From Alkaliphilus transvaalensis ATCC 700919 (GTDB lineage Bacteria > Bacillota > Clostridia > Peptostreptococcales > Natronincolaceae): a DNA stretch of 64,000 nucleotides. Under the pieces are notes generated by a model. The model did not search any database, was not told where the DNA came from, and saw nothing but the letters and a program-made list of their open reading frames with translations. The stretch covers positions 1 through 64,000 of the forward strand of contig NZ_JHYF01000001.1 of NCBI RefSeq assembly GCF_000621485.1. Reading direction: 5' to 3'. The position numbers were made by a program, and so were the translations under genes. Position 1 is the stretch's first letter; each line of letters starts with the position of its first letter. Below, in pieces: positions 1 to 8,826 of the stretch.

Positions 1-480
1 AACAACTACACAATCAACAGACAGGCCCCTAAGAACCTTCATACCTTTTGGATGTACTATAATAGCGACTCTACAGACCATTTTATAGTTGAGATTAGGT
101 CACAGAAACTTACTTCTGAGGGATGGTTAGAAAGAGAAATACACCCTTTAAGAGAGATTATTTTCGATTCTAATAGAAAATTAAATATAATTGGATTTAA
201 TTCTGATGGGACACCTATTGATGTAACAGTATGGAGAAAAGGGAAAGAACGTACTGATCTTTCAGATACCTTTAAAAATCAGTTTTTTAGAGGATATACT
301 AGAGAACAAAATGGCTCTATATATTATTACTATCAACATTATCAATCTACAGCTGATGGAGAATTATATCCGACCTCCCAGTTATTAAATTATGTTCCTA
401 ATGAAAATATATTAGACTACTTAAGTAGATTTGGGCTTCATAATTTAGACGATTATGAACATCGAATTATGAATCCATAA
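1..480 (+). CDS. C-terminal end of an unidentified protein (5' partial)
   Basis: The reading frame is open from the first base of the window, so the ATG at 52 is probably internal and the gene begins outside. About 159 residues are visible, ending in a TAA at 478-480. The protein is rich in Tyr, Asn and charged residues and shows no membrane segment, cysteine cluster or motif that I recognise. It lies 126 bp upstream of a prepilin peptidase gene, so it may belong to the same pilus or secretion locus, but this rests on position only. I assign no function. Confidence 0.6.
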   Translation, partial: NNYTINRQAPKNLHTFWMYYNSDSTDHFIVEIRSQKLTSEGWLEREIHPLREIIFDSNRKLNIIGFNSDGTPIDVTVWRKGKERTDLSDTFKNQFFRGYTREQNGSIYYYYQHYQSTADGELYPTSQLLNYVPNENILDYLSRFGLHNLDDYEHRIMNP

Positions 481-606
481 GAATGATTAAAGGAAGGGTT
501 TAATTGCTAGTGGACACATTCAATTGAATAATTTAGTTAGATTTAAAGAAGATTCGGTTGAGGTTTTCAATTTGATCCATATATTTATTTTATTAGGAGG
601 TTTTTA

Positions 607-1047
607 ATGAATTTAAGTTTACTGTTTAATATTTGTTTGCTCCTATATCTAGGCTCTGTAGCCTTGTGGGATTATAAAAGGTTAATTATTCCCAATCAAT
701 TACTTATCTTAGGAAGTATAGTGGGACTCATCCTATTGCTTTTAAATAAAAACCATAGTTTGGTCAATGCTATTATAGCATCCTGCATTATGGGGGGGTT
801 AGCTTTTGGTGTTTCTCGTATGACTAGGGGCGGTTTAGGAATGGGAGATGTAAAACTTTTAAGTAGCTTAGGGCTTTATATGGGGGTATGGAGTTTATTA
901 AATATGACCTTTATCGCCACAGCCTTAAGTGGAATTGTTGGTTTAGTTTTATTAGTGTCTGGAAAGGCAAATAAAAAAACATTACTGCCCTTTGCTCCCT
1001 TTTTATTTATTAGTGCAATGCTAATGTTTGTAAGGGGTAGTCTATAG
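607..1047 (+). CDS. Prepilin peptidase, short A24 (TadV/CpaA-like) type
   Basis: Membrane aspartyl protease that cleaves the leader of type IV or Flp-type prepilins at the cytoplasmic membrane. The 146-residue protein is almost wholly hydrophobic, with several membrane segments. The two expected catalytic aspartates are seen: D22 in the DYKRLIIPN loop and D81 in the GMGDVKLL (GxGD) motif. The N-terminal methyltransferase domain of long PilD-type enzymes is absent, as in TadV/CpaA proteins. A good site TTAGGAGG precedes the ATG. It is probably the end of a pilus operon lying to the left; a MITE-like element follows 22 bp after the stop. Confidence 0.88.
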   Translation: MNLSLLFNICLLLYLGSVALWDYKRLIIPNQLLILGSIVGLILLLLNKNHSLVNAIIASCIMGGLAFGVSRMTRGGLGMGDVKLLSSLGLYMGVWSLLNMTFIATALSGIVGLVLLVSGKANKKTLLPFAPFLFISAMLMFVRGSL

Positions 1048-1069
1048 AAAAGTAAGTATTAAAGTAAGT

Positions 1070-1252
1070 GAGGAAATTGCATAATTAATATTAGATTTAT
1101 ATTAATGTAAAATAAAAACTTCGCTGCTTAGTGTTCAACGTGTAATCCATTGAAATGTAAAGGAAATTACTCATTTCACAATGCGCGACTTAGTTTTTAT
1201 ATTTGCATAAAACGAATATAAATAAAGAGTTATGGTATTATGCAATTTCCTC
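1070..1252. mobile_element. MITE-like element, copy 1 (183 bp)
   Basis: Non-coding palindromic element with terminal inverted repeats: GAGGAAATTGCATAAT at the left end and its complement ATTATGCAATTTCCTC at the right end. The inverted similarity extends imperfectly for about 70 bases inward. It is flanked by AAGT at 1066-1069 and 1253-1256, a likely 4-bp target duplication. A longer relative sits at 48071-48341 and a lone right end at 18203-18238. The right end carries an extended -10 like motif (TGGTATTAT, 1233-1241) pointing to the FHA gene. No transposase is present in the window. Confidence 0.85.
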
Positions 1253-1276
1253 AAGTATTACAGAAAGGAGCCTTCT

Positions 1277-2827
1277 ATGGAAAAAGAATCAAAAATTCCT
1301 TTCCATACCTCCTACGAGAGGGATGCCAAGGGAAGCTATTTAGTTCTAAAACTAGAAAAGGAAGATATAATTCAAGAATTTCAGGTGGAGATGATGATTA
1401 ATAATAATATTCCTTCTTTACTCCCCTTTAACCTACGGATTAAAGATGCCTATCGATATTTATATTATGATATTACTTCCAAACTTCAGGTAGGTCAATT
1501 TCTGTTAAGAAGGAAGCTAACAAAGGGGCAACTAATTGGAATATTAATTGATATTATAAAAGGAATTTTAGAAGCAGGCAATTATCTATTACACCATGAG
1601 AGCTTTATCATTGATGAAGATTTTATTTTTATTCACCCAGAAACATTAGAAATAAGTTTATTATATGTACCCTGCAAAAAGGAGGAGGGAAATATCATTT
1701 TATCCCTTCGACAGCTGATTAATAGACTTGTTTGGGCAACTGAATCAGAAAAAGAAGGGGATCATCAACTGCTTCTAAAAATCTTATACGAATTAAATAA
1801 AGAAACTTTTAATTTAAAGGAGTTTTTAAGTTTTTTAAGACAGATCCAACTAGAAGGTCTAAAGGATAACACAGATAAGACTGATGGAGGAAAAATAAAT
1901 AAAAATAAAGAACAAATAAATAAAAATAAAGATCAAATTGTAAAACCAAAAGAAAATCAAACTGTAAAATCAATAGAAAAATCAGTAATTAGTAAATCAG
2001 AATTAGAGATGAAATTAGTTGATGAGGTCTCAGCAATTATTCAAGAAGAAAAATTAGTGTATTCAACAAAAACTAAATTGACCCTCCTACTAGCTGAGGT
2101 TTTAATTTTAATTGTAGTTGCACTATTATGGTTAGAGACTAATATATTATTTGATTCCACCACAGGTAATATTGATGGTGTCTCTCTAATTGGCATTGTT
2201 TTACTAGCAGCAGTAATTAATATTTTACTATTTAAAAAGCTATTAGTGGAAGAGAATTTAGTGACAGTTCAAGTGGAGAAAAATCACAATAAAATTAACA
2301 ATGAAATAAATAATAAAATAAAAGCAAGATCCCTAAAAATGGACAAAAAAGAAATTAATAGTACACCTCAAGAATTAAATATTCCTTCGACTAAGATCAA
2401 TTCTCAGTTTAATAATAAAAGTATAAGTAATAAGCCCTCAGATGGTTTTAAGGAGGAGCTGTTTGAAGAGACCTTTGATACAGAAATAATAGAAATCAAT
2501 ACTAACCTTCCTCAGTTAGTCGCCCTACAGGGGGGGCAGGGAGAAAAAGTTAATATTAATAGTAATCCCTTAGTTATAGGGAAATTAAAGGATCAAGTAG
2601 ATTACTTAATTGCTAATAAAACCATTAGTAGGGTCCATGCAGAAATTCATCATCAGAATGGACAATATTATCTTAAGGACTTAAACTCCAGAAATGGTAC
2701 TTATATAAATGGAGAGCGAATTAATAGCAACATAGATTATTCATTAAAAGATGGTGATCAGATTTCCTTTGCCAATTTAGATTATCTCTTTACCCTACCT
2801 CAAAATTATGGAGCTGAAAGTTATTGA
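1277..2827 (+). CDS. FHA domain protein with N-terminal DUF6382-type region
   Basis: Likely phosphothreonine-reading scaffold of a Ser/Thr phosphorylation circuit. The 516-residue protein has an N-terminal globular region of about 210 residues (DUF6382-like, by recollection of the family), a Lys/Asn-rich linker, two membrane segments near residues 269-292 and 300-322, a second polar linker, and a C-terminal FHA domain from about 415 to 510 with the SRVHAEI and NSRNGTYING motifs. I place the start at ATG 1277, which has AGAAAGGAG 6 bp upstream. An in-frame ATG at 1232 lies inside the MITE and lacks a ribosome site. The stop overlaps the start of the PP2C gene, so the two are translationally coupled. 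Confidence 0.85.
   Translation: MEKESKIPFHTSYERDAKGSYLVLKLEKEDIIQEFQVEMMINNNIPSLLPFNLRIKDAYRYLYYDITSKLQVGQFLLRRKLTKGQLIGILIDIIKGILEAGNYLLHHESFIIDEDFIFIHPETLEISLLYVPCKKEEGNIILSLRQLINRLVWATESEKEGDHQLLLKILYELNKETFNLKEFLSFLRQIQLEGLKDNTDKTDGGKINKNKEQINKNKDQIVKPKENQTVKSIEKSVISKSELEMKLVDEVSAIIQEEKLVYSTKTKLTLLLAEVLILIVVALLWLETNILFDSTTGNIDGVSLIGIVLLAAVINILLFKKLLVEENLVTVQVEKNHNKINNEINNKIKARSLKMDKKEINSTPQELNIPSTKINSQFNNKSISNKPSDGFKEELFEETFDTEIIEINTNLPQLVALQGGQGEKVNINSNPLVIGKLKDQVDYLIANKTISRVHAEIHHQNGQYYLKDLNSRNGTYINGERINSNIDYSLKDGDQISFANLDYLFTLPQNYGAESY
1895..1936 (+). repeat. 21-bp tandem repeat, two copies, in the FHA protein linker
   Basis: Two adjacent 21-base units differing at one base encode INKNKEQ and INKNKDQ. 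It lies in the low-complexity Lys/Asn linker between the N-terminal domain and the membrane segments, so length changes here would be tolerated. Confidence 0.7.
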
Positions 2828-3645
2828 AATCTAAACATAAGATTTTAGTGGTGGAGGCCATCAGTGAAGCTGGCGAAATAAAGAAGGTTAATCAAGATCA
2901 TATTCTTGCAAGGGTAGGAGAAATAGATGGACAGCAATTCGGTTTATTTGCCGTTGCTGATGGCATGGGGGGACTTGAAGCTGGAGGCTACGCCAGTAGT
3001 TTTACCATTAAAAAGATTAATCAGTGGTGGGAAGGTTCTCTACCTGGCTTATTAGTGGAGTATGAAGAACCTATAGACATAATGGTAACTAACTTAGAAG
3101 AACTAGTTAGAGAGATTAATCATGAAATTTTAAGTATAAGTAAAGAAATTAATAAAAAAATGGGGACAACTTTGTCGATTTTACTTTTGTATAAGGAGAA
3201 CTATTACATCTTTCATATTGGGGATTGTAGGATACACAAAATATACAATTTAACCATAAATCAACTAACAGAAGATCATTCCTATGTAGGAGATTTAGTA
3301 AAGAAGGGAACTATTTCTATTGAAGAAGCCAAATGCCATCCTAAGAGGAACTTAATTACTAGATGTTTAGGTGTTACATCGAAAATAGAATTGTTTTACC
3401 ACTGGGGAAAGCAAAGGTTAGGAGAAAATTTTTTAATTAGTAGTGATGGTTTTTATAACCAATTAGAAGATGCAGAGATCGTATTAATGATCAATAAATA
3501 TAAGTATAATGTAAAAAAAGCCCTTAAGGAACTAACAAGATTGGTTTATGAAAGAGGCGCCCATGATAATTTGTCTGTAATCTATGTTGGGGGAAAAACG
3601 GAAGCCTCAATTTTCCAGCGAATACGAAGTAGCATTGAAAATTAA
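2824..3645 (+). CDS. PP2C-family Ser/Thr protein phosphatase
   Basis: Metal-dependent phosphatase that removes phosphate from Ser/Thr of proteins, probably the partner of the FHA protein it is coupled to. The 273-residue protein has the PP2C metal-binding motifs: VNQDH near the N terminus, VADGMGGLEAGG, HIGDCRIHK, ISSDGFYNQL and AHDNLSVIYV at the end. Start is TTG 2824, which overlaps the previous stop (TTGA); this start is needed to keep the N-terminal strand before VNQDH, and no ATG exists upstream of that motif. No kinase gene is visible in the window. Confidence 0.9.
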   Translation: MKSKHKILVVEAISEAGEIKKVNQDHILARVGEIDGQQFGLFAVADGMGGLEAGGYASSFTIKKINQWWEGSLPGLLVEYEEPIDIMVTNLEELVREINHEILSISKEINKKMGTTLSILLLYKENYYIFHIGDCRIHKIYNLTINQLTEDHSYVGDLVKKGTISIEEAKCHPKRNLITRCLGVTSKIELFYHWGKQRLGENFLISSDGFYNQLEDAEIVLMINKYKYNVKKALKELTRLVYERGAHDNLSVIYVGGKTEASIFQRIRSSIEN

Positions 3646-3716
3646 ATACCTTCTAAAAGTTACTGTTAACTAATCATCCCTATAAATAGAGTTGATTAAT
3701 GTAATCTTATTTGTAG

Positions 3717-3780
3717 AAACCTCTTTATGGTGATAGAATGATTATCGATTCTATTATCACAAAGAGGTTTAAATATTTTT
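3717..3780. terminator. Terminator hairpin after the PP2C gene
   Basis: AAACCTCTTT at 3717-3726 pairs with AAAGAGGTTT at 3761-3770, with a further inner stem (GATAGAAT with ATTCTATT). An AT-rich tail with five T follows. It separates convergent genes and could serve both strands. Confidence 0.75.
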
Positions 3781-3795
3781 AGTTTAAACATTAAA

Positions 3796-4266
3796 TTATC
3801 TTACAGTTTTTGAAAAAACTTCATATTTTTTTAGTAGCAAGTAATAACCGTAAACTAGGTAATAAGCTAATAAATAAGATAAAAAGGTGTGGAAGATGTT
3901 CCAATAGTTATCATAGACTACGAAATTTAATACCAACCATGCATATTCCATGATGGTGGTAATTAAACTAAAAGAAAAAATAAAATAATGTGTTTTCTCT
4001 TGATTTTCAATAATAACATAAACCAGAAAACTGGCAAGGATACTATAAACGCCAATATCCATGGGCAGTGTAGAAAAAGCACTGTATTCAAAAGGCTGAA
4101 CCCTCCAAAACCCCAGAGATAGACCTAATCGATTGAATATATGGGCGATTGCACTACCTAAAGGAGCAACGACCAGCAGAATTAGAGGGTTTTTTTTAGC
4201 TAAATAGATTCCTGCTATCCAAGGAATGATAAATCCCGTAAGCCAATTATAGAAAAGTGGATTCAT
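3796..4266 (-). CDS. CBO0543-type multipass membrane protein
   Basis: Small polytopic membrane protein of 156 residues with about five hydrophobic segments, matching what I recall of the CBO0543 family found in spore-forming Firmicutes; its function is unknown. I prefer the ATG whose complement ends at 4266 because GGAGTG lies nine bases upstream; an in-frame ATG seven codons earlier (4287) has no clear ribosome site. It is convergent with the PP2C gene and divergent from nadD. Confidence 0.65.
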   Translation of the reverse strand: MNPLFYNWLTGFIIPWIAGIYLAKKNPLILLVVAPLGSAIAHIFNRLGLSLGFWRVQPFEYSAFSTLPMDIGVYSILASFLVYVIIENQEKTHYFIFSFSLITTIMEYAWLVLNFVVYDNYWNIFHTFLSYLLAYYLVYGYYLLLKKYEVFSKTVR

Positions 4267-4365
4267 TTTGTGGAACACTCCAATCATAAATGTGATTTTT
4301 CTATAAAATTTAGTATCGACAATTATCGACAGAATATGAATTTATTTTATTTGTCTTTAATTAAA

Positions 4366-4394
4366 TTCATTTATTTGATAAAATATAGTATAAT
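4366..4394 (+). promoter_or_regulatory. Putative sigma-A promoter of the nadD operon
   Basis: A perfect -10 box TATAAT at 4389-4394 is preceded, with 17 bp spacing, by TTCATT, a modest -35 box. The nadD start is 38 bp downstream. Confidence 0.5.
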
Positions 4395-4431
4395 GTAGCA
4401 GCTAGGTATAAAAAAAGAGGTGTAGTTAAGG

Positions 4432-5073
4432 ATGCTTAGTCAAGTTAAAAAGACCGAAAAGAATCAAAATCGCTACGGCATATTAGGAGGATCCTTTGAT
4501 CCAATTCATAATGGTCATTTGTTTATAGCCCAGACTGCTATGGAGGAATTGTCATTAGACAAGGTGATTATTATCCCTAATAGAGTATCTCCCCATAAAT
4601 TAGATATTAAGGTGACCGACGGTTATCACCGTCTAATTATGTCCGAAATTGCCGCAATAGACAATCAAAACTTTTGTGTATCACCAATGGAGATTCACCG
4701 ACAAGGACCATCCTATACAATTGATACGATTAAACAGTTAATGGAAGAAAATCCTGTAGGAACAAGCTATTATTTTATTACAGGTACAGATGTTATTCTA
4801 GAGTTAGATACATGGAAAAATCATGAAGAATTATTGAAAATCATAAACTTTGTTGTTGTTACAAGGGCTGGCTATGACTATTCAACTTTAGAGGATAAAA
4901 TACAGTACTTAGAAAAGCAGTATAGAAGCAAGGTTATTAAAATTAAGATTCCTAACTTAGAAATCTCTTCAACTGACATTAGAAAGAGGGTAAAAGAAGG
5001 CAGATATATAAAATATCTAGTACCAGATGGTGTAGGCAAATATATTAAGAAGCATGGCTTGTATTTAGATTAA
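4432..5073 (+). CDS. nadD: Nicotinate-nucleotide adenylyltransferase
   Basis: Transfers AMP from ATP to nicotinate mononucleotide, giving deamido-NAD in NAD synthesis. The 213-residue protein has the nucleotidyltransferase signature GGSFDPIHNGH at residues 19-29 and the ISSTDIR motif at 178-184. Length is normal apart from a polar extension of about 13 residues before the first strand. AAAGAGGTGTAG is the ribosome site. It begins the nadD-yqeK-LCP run, which together with rsfS further on is a common Firmicutes arrangement. Confidence 0.95.
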   Translation: MLSQVKKTEKNQNRYGILGGSFDPIHNGHLFIAQTAMEELSLDKVIIIPNRVSPHKLDIKVTDGYHRLIMSEIAAIDNQNFCVSPMEIHRQGPSYTIDTIKQLMEENPVGTSYYFITGTDVILELDTWKNHEELLKIINFVVVTRAGYDYSTLEDKIQYLEKQYRSKVIKIKIPNLEISSTDIRKRVKEGRYIKYLVPDGVGKYIKKHGLYLD

Positions 5074-5086
5074 AAGAGGTGAAAAA

Positions 5087-5665
5087 ATGGACAGAGAACT
5101 GGTTGATTATATCCATGCAAGACTTAAAACGGTGATAAACCCAAAGCGATATACTCATACATTAGGAGTTGTGGATGCAGCCATTTATTTAGCAGAAAAA
5201 TATGGAGAAGATCCTTTACATGCACAAATTGCAGCCCTGCTACATGACTATGCAAAGGATTTTACAGAAAAAGAGTTAAAGGATTATATAGAAAAATATA
5301 AGATTGAAGTAGATAAAGAATTATTTGAAGCTTATCAACTATTACATGGGAAGGTAGCGGCTCATATTGCAAAAAAAGAATTTAATATTAACAATAAAAA
5401 TATATTAAATGCTATAGAAAATCATACAACTGGCCGTAGTAATATGAGTAGATTAGAAAAAATAATATACTTAGCCGACTTTATTGAGGTAGGGAGAAAC
5501 TACCCAGGAGTCGATGAATTAAGACTGTTGGTGGAAGAAGATTTAGATAAGGGACTCTTGAAAGCATTAAATAATACGATTATATATGTTTTAAGCATTG
5601 AAGGTCTACTTCATCCTAATACAGTGTATGCTAGGAATGAAATACTAAAAATAGTAAAGGACTAG
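5087..5665 (+). CDS. yqeK: YqeK-type HD hydrolase (Ap4A hydrolase)
   Basis: HD-superfamily phosphohydrolase; the YqeK family has been shown to hydrolyse Ap4A symmetrically to ADP. The 192-residue protein carries the metal-ligand pattern H24 (YTHTLG), H53-D54 (LLHDYAKDF) and the later ENHTTG and YLADFIEVGR motifs. It starts 13 bp after nadD with AAAAGAGGTG in between, so the two are cotranscribed. Confidence 0.92.
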   Translation: MDRELVDYIHARLKTVINPKRYTHTLGVVDAAIYLAEKYGEDPLHAQIAALLHDYAKDFTEKELKDYIEKYKIEVDKELFEAYQLLHGKVAAHIAKKEFNINNKNILNAIENHTTGRSNMSRLEKIIYLADFIEVGRNYPGVDELRLLVEEDLDKGLLKALNNTIIYVLSIEGLLHPNTVYARNEILKIVKD

Positions 5666-5671
5666 GTGACC

Positions 5672-6886
5672 ATGAGCAGAGTTAGAAGAAAAGAAAATAA
5701 AAAAGTGAATAAAAAGAAGTTTGGTTTATTTATATTAGTTATGGCAGCTCTAATTATATTAGGAGGTAATTTTATTAATCAAATTAGGGCGGATGGAAAC
5801 GATGATGGCGGAAGAGGAGGCTTTGGATTCCCAAATCCCTTTGGCAATAAAAATGAAAGAATTAACATTCTTGTTATGGGGGTAGATGCAGCTGATAAAA
5901 ATGCCAGCACAAGGGGAAGAGCTGACTCGATTATGTTAGTCAGTATGGATTCTTCTGGAAATAACCCAGCAATAGTTTCAATTCCACGGGATACAAGGGT
6001 TGAAATACCAGGAAGACGATCACTAGACAAAATTAACCATGCCCATGCCTATGGCGGAGCAGACCTATTAGTTGAAACTGTTGAAAATTTATTTGAAATT
6101 AAGATACATCATTATGTACGAATTAATTATCAAGCTGTAGAGGAACTAGTTGACGCCTTAGGCGGCGTAGAAGTTGATGTGCCGATTAATATGAGATATT
6201 CTGATAATGCAGATAACTTACATATTAATATACCAAAAGGGGTACAAACCTTAGATGGTAAAAATGCAGTACATTTCCTGCGTTTTAGAAAGGGTTATGC
6301 TAACCAAGATCTTGGGCGTATCCAAGCGCAACAAAACTTTGTTACCGCATTAAAGGATAAGGTATTATCACCTTCTTCTATCACTAAAATACCCCAATTA
6401 ATTGATATTTTTTATAGAAATGTAAATACCAATATCCCTAAAAGTCAGATGCTATCTATGGGGTCAAAAGCTGCAGGCTTAGCAAATGAAGAGATTGCAA
6501 AGGTAACTTTATCAGGTAGGCCTCAGACAATTGGTGGGGTATCATATATGATTTATGATGAAGCAGATGTAAAGAAAATTAGAAATACTTATTTATTAGA
6601 TGAAAAAGATATCGTACCAGAAATAGAAGTATTAAATGGTAGTGGTGTAGCTGGTATGGCTCAAAAATATAAGGATTTATTAGAAAAAGATAAATTTATC
6701 GTTCAAGGTATTGGTAACCATGCTACTTCAAATGTAGAAGAATCATACATCGAATATAATAGCAGATTTGAGAAGAAGGCAAAGGAAGTAGCAAAGACAT
6801 TAGGGATCTCAGATGTAATTAAACTAGAGGAAGAAAATCAAAATATTGATATACGTGTAATCGTTGGGCGAGACTTAGCTCAATAG
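5672..6886 (+). CDS. LCP (LytR-CpsA-Psr) family cell-wall glycopolymer ligase
   Basis: Membrane-anchored enzyme that moves lipid-linked glycopolymers onto peptidoglycan. Order of parts: a basic N terminus, one membrane anchor near residues 18-36, a Gly-rich stretch, the LCP domain (about 60-250) with SIPRDTRVEIPG, the Arg-rich substrate motif FLRFRKGYANQDLGRIQAQQ, and a C-terminal LytR_C domain starting at VEVLNGSGVAG. I take ATG 5672 as start; GTG 5666, directly after the yqeK stop, is an equal alternative and adds two residues. It is the third gene of the nadD operon. Confidence 0.9.
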   Translation: MSRVRRKENKKVNKKKFGLFILVMAALIILGGNFINQIRADGNDDGGRGGFGFPNPFGNKNERINILVMGVDAADKNASTRGRADSIMLVSMDSSGNNPAIVSIPRDTRVEIPGRRSLDKINHAHAYGGADLLVETVENLFEIKIHHYVRINYQAVEELVDALGGVEVDVPINMRYSDNADNLHINIPKGVQTLDGKNAVHFLRFRKGYANQDLGRIQAQQNFVTALKDKVLSPSSITKIPQLIDIFYRNVNTNIPKSQMLSMGSKAAGLANEEIAKVTLSGRPQTIGGVSYMIYDEADVKKIRNTYLLDEKDIVPEIEVLNGSGVAGMAQKYKDLLEKDKFIVQGIGNHATSNVEESYIEYNSRFEKKAKEVAKTLGISDVIKLEEENQNIDIRVIVGRDLAQ

Positions 6887-7012
6887 ACAAATATTAGTCC
6901 CCAGTGGAATATATTTAAACCTAATCAATATATTTATAACAATGTGGATCATCTATCGGGGTTAATCCTGAAATGATTATATTGATAAAATATAGCTAAT
7001 TAGGGGGATCAT

Positions 7013-8017
7013 ATGGGGACTATAGGTGTCGTAATATTTTTTGTTGCCGGTTTGGCTATTATTATTAAGGGCGGAGACTGGTTTGTTGAGTCAGCTGTTT
7101 GGCTAGCAAAAGTTACAGGAATTCCAAATGTGTTAATTGGTGCCACTATTGTTAGTATCGCCACAACTCTACCAGAGCTTTTGGTTTCAGCCATTGCTAC
7201 CTATCAACATTTTTATGATGTAGCTATTGGTAATGTCGTTGGCTCTATGGTGTGTAATATGGGCTTGATACTGGGGGTAACTGCCATTATTTCTCCTGTT
7301 GAAATCCAGAAAATAAGCTTTACTGTAAAGAGTACATTTATGCTGATTACAGGAGGAATACTCTATTATCTAGCCTTAAATCGTATTATCACACCAATGG
7401 AAGGAAATATCTTTTTAGGTTTATTTGCTGTATATATCTTAATCAATATTTTAGAATTTGCTAGAAGAAATAAGAAAAGAAGAAAGCAGAAGATCATAGG
7501 AGTTCCCATTGATAAAGGCAATTCTACGCAATATATAGGTAAGTTTATTTTGGGAACAGTCTGCATTACAGTTGGGGCCAGATTACTAGTATCAAATGGT
7601 GTATCTTTAGCTCAAATTATAGGTATTCCAGAGCAGGTGGTTAGTTTAACTTTGATTGCTTTAGGAACTTCTTTGCCAGAGTTGACTACTGCCATTACTT
7701 CTGTCATTAAAAAGGAACAAGGAATATCTGTTGGGAATATAATAGGAGCAAATGTATTGAATATGGTAATGGTTCTTGGCCTGTCTTCTAAGATTGCCAG
7801 TCAAGGGATTGTAATTAGCTATCAAAATGTCATGTTAGGAGCAACTATTTATAATATCCCTCAAACCCTTTATTTAGATCTACCTGTTACATTAATTTTG
7901 ATGCTAATATTAACGGCAGGTGGTTTCATTATAGGGAAGATCAGTCGACCCATAGGCTTTACTATTTTCGGTATTTACTGCATATATTTATTTATTTTGG
8001 CAAGATTATTCTTGTAG
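7013..8017 (+). CDS. Calcium/sodium (CaCA family) antiporter
   Basis: Ten-segment-type cation antiporter of the YrbG/NCKX-like bacterial branch that exchanges Ca2+ or K+ for Na+ or H+ across the membrane. The 334 residues hold the two inverted alpha repeats with the expected acidic residues: SIATTLPELLVSAIA in the first half and LIALGTSLPELTTAI in the second. A Lys/Arg-rich cytoplasmic loop (RRNKKRRKQK) separates the halves. GGGGGATCAT precedes the ATG. It lies 17 bp before rsfS and may be cotranscribed. Confidence 0.92.
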   Translation: MGTIGVVIFFVAGLAIIIKGGDWFVESAVWLAKVTGIPNVLIGATIVSIATTLPELLVSAIATYQHFYDVAIGNVVGSMVCNMGLILGVTAIISPVEIQKISFTVKSTFMLITGGILYYLALNRIITPMEGNIFLGLFAVYILINILEFARRNKKRRKQKIIGVPIDKGNSTQYIGKFILGTVCITVGARLLVSNGVSLAQIIGIPEQVVSLTLIALGTSLPELTTAITSVIKKEQGISVGNIIGANVLNMVMVLGLSSKIASQGIVISYQNVMLGATIYNIPQTLYLDLPVTLILMLILTAGGFIIGKISRPIGFTIFGIYCIYLFILARLFL

Positions 8018-8034
8018 GACATAGGAGGAGTTAT

Positions 8035-8403
8035 ATGGAAAACACAACACTAGACTTAGTTTATAAAGCAGTTAAAAGCATAGATGATAAGCTTGGTGAA
8101 GATATAATGGTACTAGAAATATCTAAAATATCGTCCATATGCGATTATTTTATTATTGCAAGTGCATCGTCGGCAAGACAGGTAAAATCAATAGCTGATG
8201 AAGTAGAAGATCGTCTAGCAGAACTAGATGTTTCTGTGCGACATAAGGAAGGTTACCATACAGGAGGATGGATTCTAATGGATTATGGTGATTTTGTAAT
8301 TCATCTCTTCCATCAAGAAGACCGAGCTTTCTACAATATAGAAAGAATTTGGAAGGATGCCACTGTGATAGATATTGACAATATTATTAAAAATAATATA
8401 TAA
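8035..8403 (+). CDS. rsfS: Ribosomal silencing factor RsfS
   Basis: Binds ribosomal protein L14 and blocks joining of the 30S and 50S subunits when nutrients are short. The 122 residues span the whole RsfS/YbeB/Iojap domain, including the SICDYFIIASASSARQVKSIA stretch (split here: SICDYFIIASA then SSARQVKSIA) and the GGWILMDYGDFVIHLF core. Ribosome site is AGGAGG. It is the last gene before the leuS T-box. Confidence 0.95.
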   Translation: MENTTLDLVYKAVKSIDDKLGEDIMVLEISKISSICDYFIIASASSARQVKSIADEVEDRLAELDVSVRHKEGYHTGGWILMDYGDFVIHLFHQEDRAFYNIERIWKDATVIDIDNIIKNNI

Positions 8404-8429
8404 TGTATAAATAATTAAGAGAATTAATT

Positions 8430-8459
8430 TTGAGGAAATATAATTGTATAGGTTATAAG
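8430..8459 (+). promoter_or_regulatory. Putative promoter of the leuS T-box transcript
   Basis: TTGAGG at 8430-8435 and TATAAG at 8454-8459 are 18 bp apart and sit just upstream of the T-box leader. Assignment is by consensus and position only. Confidence 0.4.
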
Positions 8460-8462
8460 TGA

Positions 8463-8658
8463 AAGAAGTAGTAGGTAAATTAAGCTTTTAAAGAGAGTCG
8501 ATGGTTGGTGAAAATCGATATTGCTAATTACTGAACTTGTCTTTATTGTACACTTATAGGAGGGGTTTCCTATATCAACCATGAAAGTGGACTTTCTGTC
8601 AATTAGGGTGGTACCGCGGGTTTTTACTCGTCCCTATCTGACTAGAAAGTTTTTTTAT
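8463..8658 (+). promoter_or_regulatory. T-box leader (leucine-type) of leuS
   Basis: The tRNA-sensing leader has the canonical T-box AGGGTGGTACCGCG at 8605-8618, which pairs with the acceptor end of uncharged tRNA. A terminator stem runs from ACTTTCT near 8591 to AGAAAGT, followed by seven T at 8651-8657. The Stem I region contains CTGAACTTGTC at 8531-8541; I infer CTT (8536-8538) as the leucine specifier codon. Uncharged tRNA-Leu should favour antitermination and switch on leuS and the two genes behind it. Confidence 0.93.
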
Positions 8659-8826
8659 TATACTTTTTTATTTTATATTGCTTATTATGCATAGCAAATT
8701 ATTTATACTAAATGCTCTTTAGATAAGTCATATCTTCAAAATGCATAACAGAAAGTTAATTATTAAAGTATCCAAAAGATTTACTAAAAAAACTGTGTAT
8801 ATTATAAAGGTTTGGAGGAGGAAAAT

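Noticed and set aside
8430-8450. TGAGGAAATATAATTG resembles a MITE left end before leuS
   Set aside because: Identity stops after nine bases and there is no right end within 400 bp; the sequence is explained as promoter and T-box leader.
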